Assembly (NCBI RefSeq): GCF_035918155.1
Contig: NZ_CP109327.1
Location: 4,774,001 to 4,838,000 of the forward strand
Length of the DNA stretch: 64,000 nt
Reading direction: 5' to 3'
DNA from: Streptomyces sp. NBC_01591
Lineage (GTDB): Bacteria; Actinomycetota; Actinomycetes; Streptomycetales; Streptomycetaceae
Shown: one piece after another, positions 26,099 through 36,012 of the stretch
Layout: each line of letters opens with the position of its first letter
How positions within the stretch are numbered: position 1 is the stretch's first letter
The notes under the pieces: generated by a model
Databases searched by the model: none
Told to the model about the DNA's origin: nothing
The model's input: only the letters and a program-made list of their open reading frames with translations
Translations under genes and position numbers: made by a program

Positions 26099-26473
26099 AC
26101 CGGCTCGCGCCGGTCGTAATCAATGTGCCGCGGTGCCCGCTGACAACCGTATTCACGGTATGTCGTCGGGCGCCGCCGCATGTCCGGATTCAGCTGCGGT
26201 ATGGCTGGGTGCGGCCGCGGCGTGGCTGAATTTCTGGCGCAGCCTGTCCGGATTACGTCCCGATTCACCGATGCGTTGGCTTCATCGGTGATACCCCCGA
26301 TACGTTGCTCGCGATCTTGTGTAGCCGATCCCGAGCGACCGGTGCGGCTTGTCCGAATCGACCGGGTGTCACGGAAAGGGCCCGGTCGAGTCGTGGCATG
26401 GCGCCCGGCTCGCTTGTGGCCATACCCATGTCGGCTGTGGAAACAAACATGCCGAAGCTCCGGAGTGCAACCG
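26099..26473. other. carD-ispD spacer of 375 bases with hairpins
   Basis: Three structures are visible: a short ACCGGC-TCGC-GCCGGT hairpin right behind carD (26099-26114); a nested hairpin at 26135-26171 (GCCCG/CGGGC, GACA/TGTC, ACCGT/ACGGT around ATTC); and TCACCGATG/CATCGGTGA at 26265-26291. They may terminate carD or attenuate read-through into ispD. The reading frame of ispD is open through the last part, but its translation has no IspD character. Confidence 0.5.
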
Positions 26474-27220
26474 ATGTCTGATCAATCGCGTCCGTACCGC
26501 ACCGCCGCCGTGATTCCCGCAGCCGGCCGCGGCGTACGGCTCGGTCCGGGTGCCCCCAAGGCGCTCCGTGCGCTGGGCGGGACACCCATGCTCATCCACG
26601 CGGTCCGGGCCATGGCGGCGTCCCGTTCCGTCTCCCTGGTCGTCGTCGTCGCACCGCCGGACGGCGCCCCCGAGGTCAAGAACCTGCTCGACGAGCACGC
26701 CCTGCCCGAGCGCACCGACTACCTCGTCGTGCCCGGCGGCGACACCCGTCAGGAGTCGGTGCGGCTCGGCCTCGACGCGCTGCCCGAGGACATCTCCGCC
26801 GTCCTCGTCCATGACGCGGCGCGCCCGCTGGTGCCCGTCGACACGGTGGACGCGGTGATCGAGGCGGTACGGGACGGGGCGCCCGCCGTCGTCCCCGCGC
26901 TGCCGCTGGCCGACACCGTCAAGGAGGTCGAGCCGGGTGCGCCGGGGGAGCCGGAGCCGGTGCTCGGCACGCCCGTACGGGCCAGGCTGCGTGCCGTGCA
27001 GACCCCGCAGGGCTTCGACCGCGACACGCTCGTACGGGCGCACGCCGCCGTCGCCGTCAGCGGTGAGGGCGCGACGGACGACGCGGGCATGGTGGAGCAG
27101 CTCGGGGCGCCCGTCGTGGTCGTACCCGGGCACGAAGAGGCGTTCAAGGTGACCCGGCCGCTGGATCTGGTGCTGGCCGAGGCGGTACTCGCACGCAGGA
27201 GGGCGAACGATGGCTTCTGA
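26474..27220 (+). CDS. ispD: 2-C-methyl-D-erythritol 4-phosphate cytidylyltransferase
   Basis: 248 residues, third enzyme of the MEP isoprenoid pathway: CTP plus MEP gives CDP-ME. Signature loop [20 protein letters not shown] (about residues 14-33), [30 protein letters not shown] and [18 protein letters not shown]. The ATG at 26474 begins the conserved protein; the in-frame sequence upstream is not conserved. The 3' end overlaps ispF by 11 bases, so the two are translationally linked. Confidence 0.95.
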   Translation: MSDQSRPYRTAAVIPAAGRGVRLGPGAPKALRALGGTPMLIHAVRAMAASRSVSLVVVVAPPDGAPEVKNLLDEHALPERTDYLVVPGGDTRQESVRLGLDALPEDISAVLVHDAARPLVPVDTVDAVIEAVRDGAPAVVPALPLADTVKEVEPGAPGEPEPVLGTPVRARLRAVQTPQGFDRDTLVRAHAAVAVSGEGATDDAGMVEQLGAPVVVVPGHEEAFKVTRPLDLVLAEAVLARRRANDGF

Positions 27221-27713
27221 GGAACGGAACGCTCCGGTGATCCCGCAGGTCGGGATCGGCACCGACATCCACGCCTTCGAAGAGGGCCGCGAGCTGTGGT
27301 GCGCGGGGCTGCTCTGGGAGGGCGAGGGTCCCGGTCTGGCCGGGCACTCGGATGCCGATGTCGTCGCGCACGCCGCGTGCAACGCGCTCTTCTCGGCCGC
27401 CGGGCTCGGCGACCTCGGGCAGCACTTCGGCACCGGGCGGCCCGAGTGGTCCGGCGCGGCCGGGGTGACCCTGCTGACCGAGGCGGCCCGGATCGTGCGG
27501 GCCGAGGGCTTCGAGATCGGCAATGTCGCCGTTCAGGTCGTCGGCGTACGGCCGAAGATCGGCAAGCGGCGCGACGAGGCGCAGAAGGTGCTGTCGGCCG
27601 CCGTGGGGGCGCCCGTCTCGCTCTCCGCGGCCACCTCCGACGGGCTCGGCTTCACCGGGCGGGGCGAGGGCATCGCCGGGATCGCGACCGCGCTGGTCTA
27701 CCGCACCGGCTGA
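27210..27713 (+). CDS. ispF: 2-C-methyl-D-erythritol 2,4-cyclodiphosphate synthase
   Basis: 167 residues. It makes the cyclic diphosphate of the MEP pathway. Zinc and substrate residues are visible in [20 protein letters not shown] (Asp and His), [20 protein letters not shown] (His and Asp), and the C-terminal [20 protein letters not shown]. Overlaps ispD; no fusion. Confidence 0.95.
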   Translation: MASEERNAPVIPQVGIGTDIHAFEEGRELWCAGLLWEGEGPGLAGHSDADVVAHAACNALFSAAGLGDLGQHFGTGRPEWSGAAGVTLLTEAARIVRAEGFEIGNVAVQVVGVRPKIGKRRDEAQKVLSAAVGAPVSLSAATSDGLGFTGRGEGIAGIATALVYRTG

Positions 27714-28017
27714 CCCGGTCGCGGCCCTGACCTGCCGGTATTCCAGGGCCACAGCCTTGTTGCACATCACTTGCACATACGCTGGTGCGGCAAGCGATGT
27801 GTCGTACGAGGGCGGTGGGCGCGTGGATGAGCACGATGGCGGAGGCGCCGGTACGGCCGGAGCCGACGGGTACGTACTGCGCACCGCCACCCCCGCCGCT
27901 CACGGGTGCCGCGCTCGCCTTGACCCTTCCGGTGGGCAGGAACGGGAAGCGGGAGCATTGAAACGGGGTTGGGGTACGGGTAGAGGCACCACCGATCCCA
28001 CTGGGAGGACGTACGCC
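27714..28017. other. Spacer of 304 bases before the PPOX gene
   Basis: It holds a direct repeat TTGCACATCAC/TTGCACATACG at 27760-27781 (11-base period), which may be an operator or promoter element. The frame of the downstream gene stays open through part of this region, but the translation is low-complexity. Nothing else is recognised. Confidence 0.45.
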
Positions 28018-28422
28018 ATGCCCGCCGCACTCTCCGAAGAACTCAAGGCGCTGCTCGACACCCCCGTCTTCGTCACCGTCGCCACCATCCAGCCCGACGG
28101 CAGCCCCCAGGTCTCCCCGGTCTGGGTCAAGCGCGACGGCGACGACGTGCTCATCTCGACGACGGTCGGCCGCCGCAAGGAGCAGAACCTCAGCCGCGAC
28201 CCGCGGGTCTCCGTCGTCGTGCAGCCCTTCGCCGCCCCGTACACGTACGCCGAGATCCGCGGCACCGCCGCCCTGACCACCGAGGGCGGCGAGGAGCTCA
28301 TCGACGAGCTGTCCGTGAAGTACACCGGCAAGAAGTACGCGGAGTTCAACCCCTCCTCCGCCGACGACGCCGAACGCGTGGTCGTCCGGATCACCCCGCG
28401 CAAGGTCGTCGGACGCATCTGA
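28018..28422 (+). CDS. PPOX-class F420- or FMN-dependent oxidoreductase
   Basis: 134 residues, split-barrel fold of pyridoxamine-oxidase-like proteins. Conserved features: TPVFVTVATIQPDGSPQVSP (residues 15-34), VWVKRDGDDVLISTTVGRRK with the basic cofactor phosphate site, and DPRVSVVVQPFAAPYTYAEI. The class commonly uses F420 in actinomycetes to reduce small molecules. The ATG at 28018 has GGGAGG upstream. Confidence 0.8.
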   Translation: MPAALSEELKALLDTPVFVTVATIQPDGSPQVSPVWVKRDGDDVLISTTVGRRKEQNLSRDPRVSVVVQPFAAPYTYAEIRGTAALTTEGGEELIDELSVKYTGKKYAEFNPSSADDAERVVVRITPRKVVGRI

Positions 28423-28503
28423 GACACCCCCGCCGTCACAAACTTGTCCCCGCGATCCCCAAGGGGTCGCGGGGCACTGGTGCGCGCCCACTACCCTTGA
28501 GGC

Positions 28504-29907
28504 GTGACTATTCGCCTGTACGACACCAGCGCCCGGCAGATCCGTGACTTCGTACCGCTCACAGCGGGCTGTGTCTCGATCTACCTCTGTGGCGCGACCG
28601 TCCAGGCCGCCCCGCACATCGGGCACATCCGCTCCGGGCTGAACTTCGACATCATGCGCCGCTGGTTCGAGTACCGCGGCTACGACGTCACGTTCGTACG
28701 GAACGTCACCGACATCGACGACAAGATCATCGCGAAGTCCGCGGAACAGGGCCGCCCGTGGTGGGCCATCGGGTACGAGAACGAGCGGGCGTTCAACGCC
28801 GGCTACGACGCGCTCGGCTGCCTCCCGGTCACCTACGAGCCCCGCGCCACCGGTCACGTCCCCGAGATGATCGAGATGATGCGGGGCCTGATCGAACGCG
28901 GTCACGCCTACGCGGCCGACGGCAACGTCTACTTCGACGTGCGCTCGTTCCCCGGCTACCTGGAGCTCTCCAACCAGGACCTGGACGATCTGCGCCAGCC
29001 GTCCGGCGACGGCGAGACCGGCAAGCGCGACCAGCGCGACTTCGCCATGTGGAAGGCGACCAGGCCGGGCGAGCCCAGCTGGGAGACCCCGTGGGGCCGC
29101 GGCCGCCCCGGCTGGCACCTGGAGTGCTCCGCCATGGCGCACAAGTACCTCGGCACCGCCTTCGACATCCACGGCGGCGGCATCGACCTGATCTTCCCGC
29201 ACCACGAGAACGAGATCGCCCAGGCCAAGGCCTACGGCGACGAGTTCGCGAAGTACTGGGTGCACAACGGCTGGGTCACCATGTCCGGCGAGAAGATGTC
29301 GAAGTCGCTGGGCAACTCCGTGCTGGTCAGCGAGATGGTCAAGGCATGGCGCCCCATCGTGCTGCGCTACTACCTCGGCACCCCGCACTACCGGTCGATG
29401 ATCGAGTACAGCGAGGAGGCCCTGCGCGAGGCCGAGTCCGCGTTCGCGCGGATCGAGGGCTTCGTCCAGCGCGTCACCGAGAAGGCGGGCGAGACGGTCG
29501 AGCCCGCCACCGAGGTGCCGCCGGCCTTCGCCGAGGCGATGGACGACGACCTGGGCGTCCCGCAGGCGCTCGCGATCGTCCACACCACGGTCCGCCAGGG
29601 CAACTCCGCACTGGCCGCCGACGACAAGGAGGCCGCGGTCGCCCGGCTCGCGGAGGTCCGCGCGATGCTCGGCGTTCTCGGCCTCGACCCGCTCGACGAG
29701 CACTGGGCGGGCGAGAGCGACCGCGGCGACGATCTCCACGGGGTCGTCGACACGCTCGTACGGCTCGTCCTGGACCAGCGCCAGTCGGCCCGCGAGCGCA
29801 AGGACTGGCCCGCCGCCGACGCCATCCGCGACCAGCTCAACCAGTCCGGACTCGTCATCGAGGACAGCCCCACCGGACCGCGGTGGACACTCGGCCCGCG
29901 CCAGTAG
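28504..29907 (+). CDS. cysS: Cysteinyl-tRNA synthetase
   Basis: 467 residues, usual length. It charges tRNA-Cys. The HIGH motif lies in [20 protein letters not shown], zinc ligands in LCGATVQ, HLECSAM and HHENEIAQ, and the KMSKS loop is [16 protein letters not shown]. The C-terminal helical anticodon-binding part ends [19 protein letters not shown]. Mycothiol ligase MshC is a homologue, but that protein is shorter and starts differently; this one fits CysS and precedes rlmB as in other actinomycetes. GTG start. Confidence 0.95.
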   Translation: MTIRLYDTSARQIRDFVPLTAGCVSIYLCGATVQAAPHIGHIRSGLNFDIMRRWFEYRGYDVTFVRNVTDIDDKIIAKSAEQGRPWWAIGYENERAFNAGYDALGCLPVTYEPRATGHVPEMIEMMRGLIERGHAYAADGNVYFDVRSFPGYLELSNQDLDDLRQPSGDGETGKRDQRDFAMWKATRPGEPSWETPWGRGRPGWHLECSAMAHKYLGTAFDIHGGGIDLIFPHHENEIAQAKAYGDEFAKYWVHNGWVTMSGEKMSKSLGNSVLVSEMVKAWRPIVLRYYLGTPHYRSMIEYSEEALREAESAFARIEGFVQRVTEKAGETVEPATEVPPAFAEAMDDDLGVPQALAIVHTTVRQGNSALAADDKEAAVARLAEVRAMLGVLGLDPLDEHWAGESDRGDDLHGVVDTLVRLVLDQRQSARERKDWPAADAIRDQLNQSGLVIEDSPTGPRWTLGPRQ

Positions 29908-29990
29908 TCCCCACCGTGTGCCGCCCGGCGTTCCGGGCGGCACACTTCACTTACGTACGCATGTCTGAGAAGCAACGAAACAGGTAGGTC

Positions 29991-30947
29991 ATGGCCGGGA
30001 ACAGCCAGCGCAGGAACCGCCGCACGTCCAACAAGAAGGGCATGCAGGTCGGCAGCGGCGGGCAGCGACGCCGTGGCCTCGAAGGCAAGGGGCCGACGCC
30101 GCCCGCCTCCGCCCGCAAGGGACACAAGAAGAACCGCGTCGCCAACGCCCAGGCCAAGCAGGCCGCGGCCCGCCGCCCCGCACCGCGGCGCGGCGGCGTC
30201 AAGGGCACGTCCGAGATGGTCGTCGGCCGCAACCCGGTCTACGAGGCCCTGCGCGACGGCGTCCCGGCGACGACCCTCTACGTCCAGCAGTACATCGACA
30301 ACGACGAGCGGGTCCGCGAGGCGCTCCAGCTCGCCGGCGCGCGCGGCAACATCAACCTGATGGAGGCCCCGCGCCCCGAGCTGGACCGGATGACGAACGG
30401 CCTGAACCACCAGGGCCTCGTCCTCCAGGTTCCGCCGTACGAGTACGCGCACCCGGAGGACCTCACCGCCGCCGCGTACGACAACGGCGAGGACCCCCTC
30501 ATCGTCGCCCTCGACGGCGTCACCGACCCGCGCAACCTGGGCGCCATCGTCCGCTCCGTCTCCGCGTTCGGCGGCCACGGCGTGGTCGTGCCCGAGCGGC
30601 GCGCGGCCGGGATGACGGCGGGCGCCTGGAAGTCCTCCGCCGGCACGGCGGCCCGTACGCCGGTCTCCCGGGTGACGAACCTGACCCGGGCCCTGGAGGG
30701 CTACCAGAAGGCCGGCCTCACGGTCGTCGGCCTGGCTGCCGACGGCGAGCACACCGTCGAGGACCTGGAAGAGCTCGCCGGGCCCGTCGTCATCGTCATC
30801 GGTAGCGAGGGCAAGGGCCTCGGCCGCCTCGTCGGCGAGACCTGCGACTACCGGGTCCGCATCTCGATGCCGGGCGGCGCGGAGTCGCTGAACGCGGGTG
30901 TCGCGGCCGGGATCGTGCTGTACGAGGTCGCGCGGCGCCGGGCCTGA
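29991..30947 (+). CDS. rlmB: 23S rRNA (guanosine-2'-O)-methyltransferase RlmB/TrmH family
   Basis: 318 residues. A basic N-terminal extension of about 70 residues ([35 protein letters not shown]) precedes the L30e-like substrate domain ([20 protein letters not shown]). The SPOUT methyltransferase domain has motif 1 [20 protein letters not shown], motif 2 [15 protein letters not shown] and motif 3 [20 protein letters not shown]. It modifies G2251-equivalent of 23S rRNA. It follows cysS by 83 bases. Confidence 0.93.
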   Translation: MAGNSQRRNRRTSNKKGMQVGSGGQRRRGLEGKGPTPPASARKGHKKNRVANAQAKQAAARRPAPRRGGVKGTSEMVVGRNPVYEALRDGVPATTLYVQQYIDNDERVREALQLAGARGNINLMEAPRPELDRMTNGLNHQGLVLQVPPYEYAHPEDLTAAAYDNGEDPLIVALDGVTDPRNLGAIVRSVSAFGGHGVVVPERRAAGMTAGAWKSSAGTAARTPVSRVTNLTRALEGYQKAGLTVVGLAADGEHTVEDLEELAGPVVIVIGSEGKGLGRLVGETCDYRVRISMPGGAESLNAGVAAGIVLYEVARRRA

Positions 30948-30975
30948 AAGTCCACCCGGCCGGGGGACGACCGAC

Positions 30976-31003
30976 CAGGGCCTGTCCGGCGGATCAGGCC
31001 CTG
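30976..31003 (+). terminator. Probable terminator of rlmB
   Basis: CAGGGCCTG and CAGGCCCTG pair across a ten-base loop, 28 bases after the stop. A second hairpin, TTGACGGGCC/GGCCCGTCAA at 31024-31055, follows. Confidence 0.55.
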
Positions 31004-31087
31004 CCTCCCCCCGCCGGACCCCGTTGACGGGCCTCGGACACATCGGGCCCGTCAAGGCAGTGTCCTAAACACACATCACTCGGTTAG

Positions 31088-32719
31088 ATGAGTGTGGACA
31101 CCAGAACGCCTCGGTTCGACGAACAACCCGCCCTGAGCATGACCAAGGTGGACTGCGACCCTGCGCAGGTCATCGTCAACCACGCCAGCTTCCGGGTGCA
31201 GCTCGCCCCCGGCCAGCGCCCGCGGCTGCGCGGTCTGGCCCCCGCCGGCGCGCCCAGGGTTCCCGCCATGAGCGGCGCAGGAGCGGCCCGCGGAAGGCGC
31301 TCGCCCGTCGTGTGGAGCGGCAGGTCCGCCCCCGGCGACCCCGGCGCCACCGGGCTCCTCCAGGCCGTGCGGAACTCCACCGCGGGCCGCCCGGCCACCA
31401 GGCGCGACGCCTACGACCCCTACGCGGCCCCGGAGTTCGACGGCGGACACGGCACGGGCGGCACCCAGGTCATCGAGCTCCTCGAAGAGACCCAGCCCAA
31501 CCCCGTCATCACCGCCCCCCACCAGCCCGGCCGCCGCGGCAACGGACCGCTGCTGCCGCCCATGCGCCAGGCGGTCGGCGCCTACGACAGCGCGCCGTAC
31601 GCACACGAGGCGTACGACGAGGACGAGTTCGACGACGGGACCGAGGCCCGGAACGGGCGCCAGACCAGCGACTCCGTACGGCACGCCTACTACCCCGGCC
31701 GCCGGATGAACCTCGGCGTCGTACTGCTTCCCCTGCGCGTCTTCCTCGGCTTCATCTCCATCTACGCCGGCATGGGCAAGCTGTGCGACCCCGTCTACTT
31801 CGACGGCGGCGACCGCGGCTCCATGGTCAAGTGGCTGACCTCGCTGCACCCCTGGGCGCTGGCCGAGCCGCTCCGCGACTTCGCGCTCTCCCACCCCGTC
31901 GGCGCCGGGCTCACCGTCGCCTTCCTCCAGGTCGTCGTCGGCGTCCTCACCGTCCTCGGCCTCTGGCAGAGGGTCGCCGCCTCGGTCGGCGCGCTGCTCT
32001 CCGCCGCCCTGCTGGTCACCGTGAGCTGGCGCACCGTCGCCGTCTACGACGCGCCCGACATCATCTACCTCGCCGCCTGGAGCCCGCTGATCATCGCGGG
32101 AGCGCCCGTCTACTCCGTCGACGGACGCCTCGCCGGCGAGGCCTGGCGCAGGCTCGGCCCGCGCTCGGCGATCTGGGACCTGCGCCGCCGGGTGCTGCGC
32201 CGGGGCGCCCTCGTCGCCGCCGTCGTCGTCGGTCTCACCCTTCTCGTGGGCTCCGTGCTCGGCGGCGCGGTCCGCTCCACCGGGGTCGTCACCGTGCCCG
32301 GCCCGAACGACCCGACCAACCAGCTCCCCGGCTCCCCGCTCCCGCAGGAGTCCCACAGCGGCCGGGCCTCGCACACTCCGGACGGCCGACGCCCCGTGCC
32401 GTCCCGGAGCAGCGTCGCCACGACCCCCTCCACCGCGCCGTCCACGCCCGCCGCGGGCACCGTCCGCGAGTCCGGCCAGGCGGCCGGTGCCGGACAGCCC
32501 AGCCAGACCCAGGGCACCGGCCAGACGACCCCGCAGCAGACGACACCGCAGCAGCCCCCGTCCAGCAGCTCCGGCCCGTCGTCCTCCGGCACCACAGGTA
32601 CGGGTGGCGGCTCCACCGGCGGCTCCACCGGCGGCTCCACCGGCGGCTCGGACGGCGGCGACTCCAGCGGCGGTACCTCCGGCGGCGGACAGAACCCCAT
32701 CGGCGGCCTGCTCGGCTGA
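31088..32719 (+). CDS. DoxX-family membrane protein with long disordered ends
   Basis: 543 residues. The first 205 are polar and probably disordered (VIELLEETQPNP, QPGRRGNGPLLPP). Residues 207-345 are a four-helix DoxX domain (MNLGVVLLPLRVFLGFISIY, VGAGLTVAFLQVVVGVLTVL, then DIIYLAAWSPLIIAGAPVYS). A fifth membrane segment follows near residue 375 (GALVAAVVVGLTLLVGSVLG). The remaining 150 residues are outside and rich in Pro, Thr, Gln and Ser, ending in GGS TGG repeats. DoxX proteins in actinomycetes support redox balance at the membrane; this layout is known from Streptomyces. Terminated by the hairpin at 32743. Confidence 0.8.
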   Translation: MSVDTRTPRFDEQPALSMTKVDCDPAQVIVNHASFRVQLAPGQRPRLRGLAPAGAPRVPAMSGAGAARGRRSPVVWSGRSAPGDPGATGLLQAVRNSTAGRPATRRDAYDPYAAPEFDGGHGTGGTQVIELLEETQPNPVITAPHQPGRRGNGPLLPPMRQAVGAYDSAPYAHEAYDEDEFDDGTEARNGRQTSDSVRHAYYPGRRMNLGVVLLPLRVFLGFISIYAGMGKLCDPVYFDGGDRGSMVKWLTSLHPWALAEPLRDFALSHPVGAGLTVAFLQVVVGVLTVLGLWQRVAASVGALLSAALLVTVSWRTVAVYDAPDIIYLAAWSPLIIAGAPVYSVDGRLAGEAWRRLGPRSAIWDLRRRVLRRGALVAAVVVGLTLLVGSVLGGAVRSTGVVTVPGPNDPTNQLPGSPLPQESHSGRASHTPDGRRPVPSRSSVATTPSTAPSTPAAGTVRESGQAAGAGQPSQTQGTGQTTPQQTTPQQPPSSSSGPSSSGTTGTGGGSTGGSTGGSTGGSDGGDSSGGTSGGGQNPIGGLLG

Positions 32720-32742
32720 GCGTCGCGCACCGCCCGGCACAC

Positions 32743-32789
32743 GGCGAAGGGGCGGTCACCGGACTCGTACCGGTGACCGCCCCTTCGCC
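32743..32789. terminator. Bidirectional 20-bp hairpin terminator
   Basis: GGCGAAGGGGCGGTCACCGG and its exact reverse complement flank ACTCGTA. It lies between the convergent DoxX and nucleotidyltransferase genes, 23 and 16 bases from their stops. Confidence 0.85.
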
Positions 32790-32805
32790 ATGCGCCAGGG
32801 TTCTT

Positions 32806-33516
32806 CTACTGCCCGTCGAGCTCCTTGGCGGCCTCGGTGAGGTCCTTCGCCGTGTCGATGGCCCGCCAGTACGCCCCGTGCGGGAGCGGGTACCCGGCCA
32901 GCCTGCGCTCGCGGGCCAGCCGGGGGAACGTCGTCCGCTCGTGGTCGCCCCGGTCCGGCAGCAGCGTTGTGAACTCCGGGGAGAAGACGTACACACCGGC
33001 GTTGATCAGATACGGCGACGGCGGCGACTCGATGAAGTCGGTGATGTGCCCGAACGCGTCCGTCTCCACGGCACCCCACGGGATGCGGGGACGGGCCAGG
33101 GCCAGGGTGGCGGTCGCATCGCGCTCGGCGTGGAACGCGGCCATCTCGCGCAGGGAGAAGCGCGTCCAGATGTCGCCGTTGGTGGCGTACCAGGGCTGCT
33201 CGGGGTCGGGCAGCCGGGCGGCGGCGTACTTCAGACCGCCGCCGCGGCCCAGCGGCTCGGACTCCACGACGGTCGTCACGCGCAGCGGCAGCACCGCCGA
33301 GTCCAGCCACTCCTGCAGCACCTCGGCCAGATGACCGCACGACACCACGGCGTCGGTCACGCCTTCGGCGGCCAGCCAGGAAAGCTGATGGCCGATGATC
33401 GGAGTCCCGGTGCCCGGGATCTCGACCATCGGCTTGGGGCGGTCATCGGTGTACGGGCGCAGCCGCGACCCCTGGCCACCCGCCAGGACCACGGCCTGCG
33501 TCGGATACGTATGCAT
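32806..33516 (-). CDS. Sugar-1-phosphate nucleotidyltransferase
   Basis: 236 residues. The GT-A type nucleotide-binding signature is VVLAGGQGSRLRPYTDDRPK (about residues 8-27), followed by PMVEIPGTGTPIIGHQLSWL, EPLGRGGGLKYAAARL and YATNGDIWTRF with the metal Asp. NAGVYVFSPEF lies near the end. It activates a sugar phosphate with NTP (GDP-mannose or dTDP-glucose type); the substrate is undecided. A GTG three codons upstream (33525) is an alternative start. Confidence 0.85.
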   Translation of the reverse strand: MHTYPTQAVVLAGGQGSRLRPYTDDRPKPMVEIPGTGTPIIGHQLSWLAAEGVTDAVVSCGHLAEVLQEWLDSAVLPLRVTTVVESEPLGRGGGLKYAAARLPDPEQPWYATNGDIWTRFSLREMAAFHAERDATATLALARPRIPWGAVETDAFGHITDFIESPPSPYLINAGVYVFSPEFTTLLPDRGDHERTTFPRLARERRLAGYPLPHGAYWRAIDTAKDLTEAAKELDGQ

Positions 33517-33550
33517 GCCAGGCACGATATGCGGTGCCCGGACCGGCCGG

Positions 33551-33964
33551 TCAGCTGAACCGGGCGACGCCCGAGGCGAAGGACGTGTCGCAGACGGGGC
33601 GCGAGAACCGGTGGGCGTGCGTGGGGCCGTACTTCTCGACGGCGGCGCGGCCCAGTGCCCTGGCGATCGACATGCAGTGCCGGGCGAGCGAGGGGCGGCC
33701 CTCGACGGAGCGCTGGAGGTCCGTCAGCGCGACACCCGGGTCCTTCTCCCGGAGCTCCAGGAGCAGCCGGTCACGGAGGGCGTCCTGCGGGGTGCGCGTC
33801 TTGGCGCGCTTGGAGATGTCGTGGGCCGACGCGGTCAGCACCTGCGGCTCGGAGCCGTGCGCTGCCCACGGCACGCTGGTGACGGCGAGGGTCCCGGAGA
33901 GGACCATCACGACGGGCAGGACGAAGGCGAGGGATCGGCCGATGCGGCGCGCAGTGTGGGTCAC
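33551..33964 (-). CDS. Small exported protein of unknown function
   Basis: 137 residues from a GTG at 33964. A signal peptide or anchor (THTARRIGRSLAFVLPVVMV, then LSGTLAVTSVPWAAHG) precedes a basic helical domain of about 95 residues: TPQDALRDRLLLELREKDPG, then VALTDLQRSVEGRPSLARHC, then FSRPVCDTSFASG. Two cysteines may form a disulfide. I do not recognise the family. It stands 26 bases before the nucleotidyltransferase gene on the same strand. Confidence 0.65.
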   Translation of the reverse strand: MTHTARRIGRSLAFVLPVVMVLSGTLAVTSVPWAAHGSEPQVLTASAHDISKRAKTRTPQDALRDRLLLELREKDPGVALTDLQRSVEGRPSLARHCMSIARALGRAAVEKYGPTHAHRFSRPVCDTSFASGVARFS

Positions 33965-34136
33965 GCAGCGAGCGTAGCGGGCAGTGATGATATGGCGACA
34001 ATTCGTCACCCCTGAGGGGGATGGTTCGAGGGTGCTTTTCGAATCCGGTGTTGACGAACGGTGGCGAAATGACCGGTGTGCCGGGGAATCCGCCGCCGTA
34101 CGGATCCAAACCCTCCGGCGCCCCATGGCGTGCGAA

Positions 34137-34165
34137 CGGCCCCGCACGCAGAACGTGCGGGGCCG
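34137..34165 (-). terminator. Terminator of msiK
   Basis: CGGCCCCGCACG and CGTGCGGGGCCG pair over a five-base CAGAA loop, 24 bases behind the msiK stop codon. Confidence 0.8.
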
Positions 34166-34188
34166 CTGTGGTGCGGGTGTGCGGGGCG

Positions 34189-35325
<1,137 letters not shown>

Positions 35326-35504
35326 GCTGGATCTTCTCCTCCACCGGCAGGAACGTGCCGGACGATCCGAGTGCGGGAGTGGTCTGGTCCACTTGAGTGA
35401 ACCTTCAGCGACGCTACCTGGCCATTTCGAATCTGTCAGTAGTTCGACGGGCGCGAAATTTTGGGACCGCGCAGGGTGCGGTGTTGGTTACACTGCTCCG
35501 GCAC

Positions 35505-35578
35505 GCCTCCTTAGCTCAGCTGGCCAGAGCAACGCACTTGTAATGCGTAGGTCGTCGGTTCGAATCCGACAGGGGGCT
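35505..35578 (+). tRNA. tRNA-Thr (anticodon TGT)
   Basis: A full cloverleaf reads: acceptor GCCTCCT/AGGGGGC, D-arm GCTCAGCTGGCCAGAGC, anticodon stem ACGCA/TGCGT with loop CTTGTAA, T-arm GTCGG-TTCGAAT-CCGAC, discriminator T. CCA is not encoded. It stands alone with a strong hairpin directly behind it. Confidence 0.95.
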
Positions 35579-35583
35579 CAGGG

Positions 35584-35618
35584 AAACCCCGGCTCGGACG
35601 CTGTCCGAGCCGGGGTTT
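35584..35618 (+). terminator. Terminator behind tRNA-Thr
   Basis: AAACCCCGGCTCGGAC and GTCCGAGCCGGGGTTT pair over a three-base loop and run into a T-rich end (TTTTGTCG). It lies six bases after the tRNA. Confidence 0.9.
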
Positions 35619-35639
35619 TGTCGTTCGGAGATGCCGCGA

Positions 35640-36010
35640 CGGCGACGGCGGGAGCGGGTCATGCGCCGCAGTGGGCGTGCTCGGCGCGTGCGCTCGTGGA
35701 AGTACGTGGTGAGGGCGTCCCGGAGTTCCCGTCGGGCGGAGGGGGCGCCGTCGGCGAGGAGGCGGACCCATGGCGGTGGGGTGCGGCGCCGGAACTGCGT
35801 GGCGAGTTCGTCGCGGAGCCGGGCGGCCGGGGTGGTGTGGATGAGGTCGAGCGAGGTGTTGAAGCTGTCGGCGCCCGACGGGGTGAGGAAGTCGGGGAAG
35901 TCCCCTCGGCGCGGGACGAGGGTGGTCACGTACCGGATCAGGGCCCTGAGATCACGTCCGGCGAGCCGGGTGCGGACGTGGTGGAGCCAGGGGCCGTACT
36001 CGGCCGGCGC
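35640..36010 (-). pseudogene. Fragment of an ArsR-type (DUF5937-like) transcriptional regulator
   Basis: A minus-strand stretch of about 120 codons reads APAEYGPWLHHVRTRLAGRD, LRALIRYVTTLVPRRGDFPD, FLTPSGADSFNTSLDLIHTT and ARRELRDALTTYFHERTR. This resembles the N-terminal DUF5937 region of Streptomyces ArsR-family regulators. The start (first 30 or so residues) and the whole C-terminal winged helix are missing: one end meets the dehydrogenase gene, the other the tRNA-Thr terminator. It is therefore a remnant, probably non-functional. Confidence 0.55.
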
Positions 36011-36012
36011 TG

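Noticed and set aside
26180..26473. Possible 98-residue N-terminal extension of IspD
   Set aside because: IspD proteins start where the conserved sequence begins; the extension shows no fold and contains a hairpin.
28504..29907. Mycothiol ligase MshC instead of CysS
   Set aside because: Length, the tRNA-binding C-terminal helices and the position before rlmB fit CysS.
32610..32700. Repeated GGCGGCTCCACC units as a CRISPR-like array
   Set aside because: They are in-frame Gly-Gly-Ser-Thr codons of the DoxX tail, without spacers.
31312..33558. Very long open frame across the DoxX and nucleotidyltransferase genes, rich in Arg and Pro
   Set aside because: It is the wrong frame of high-GC genes; it crosses a terminator and a convergent gene and has no domain.
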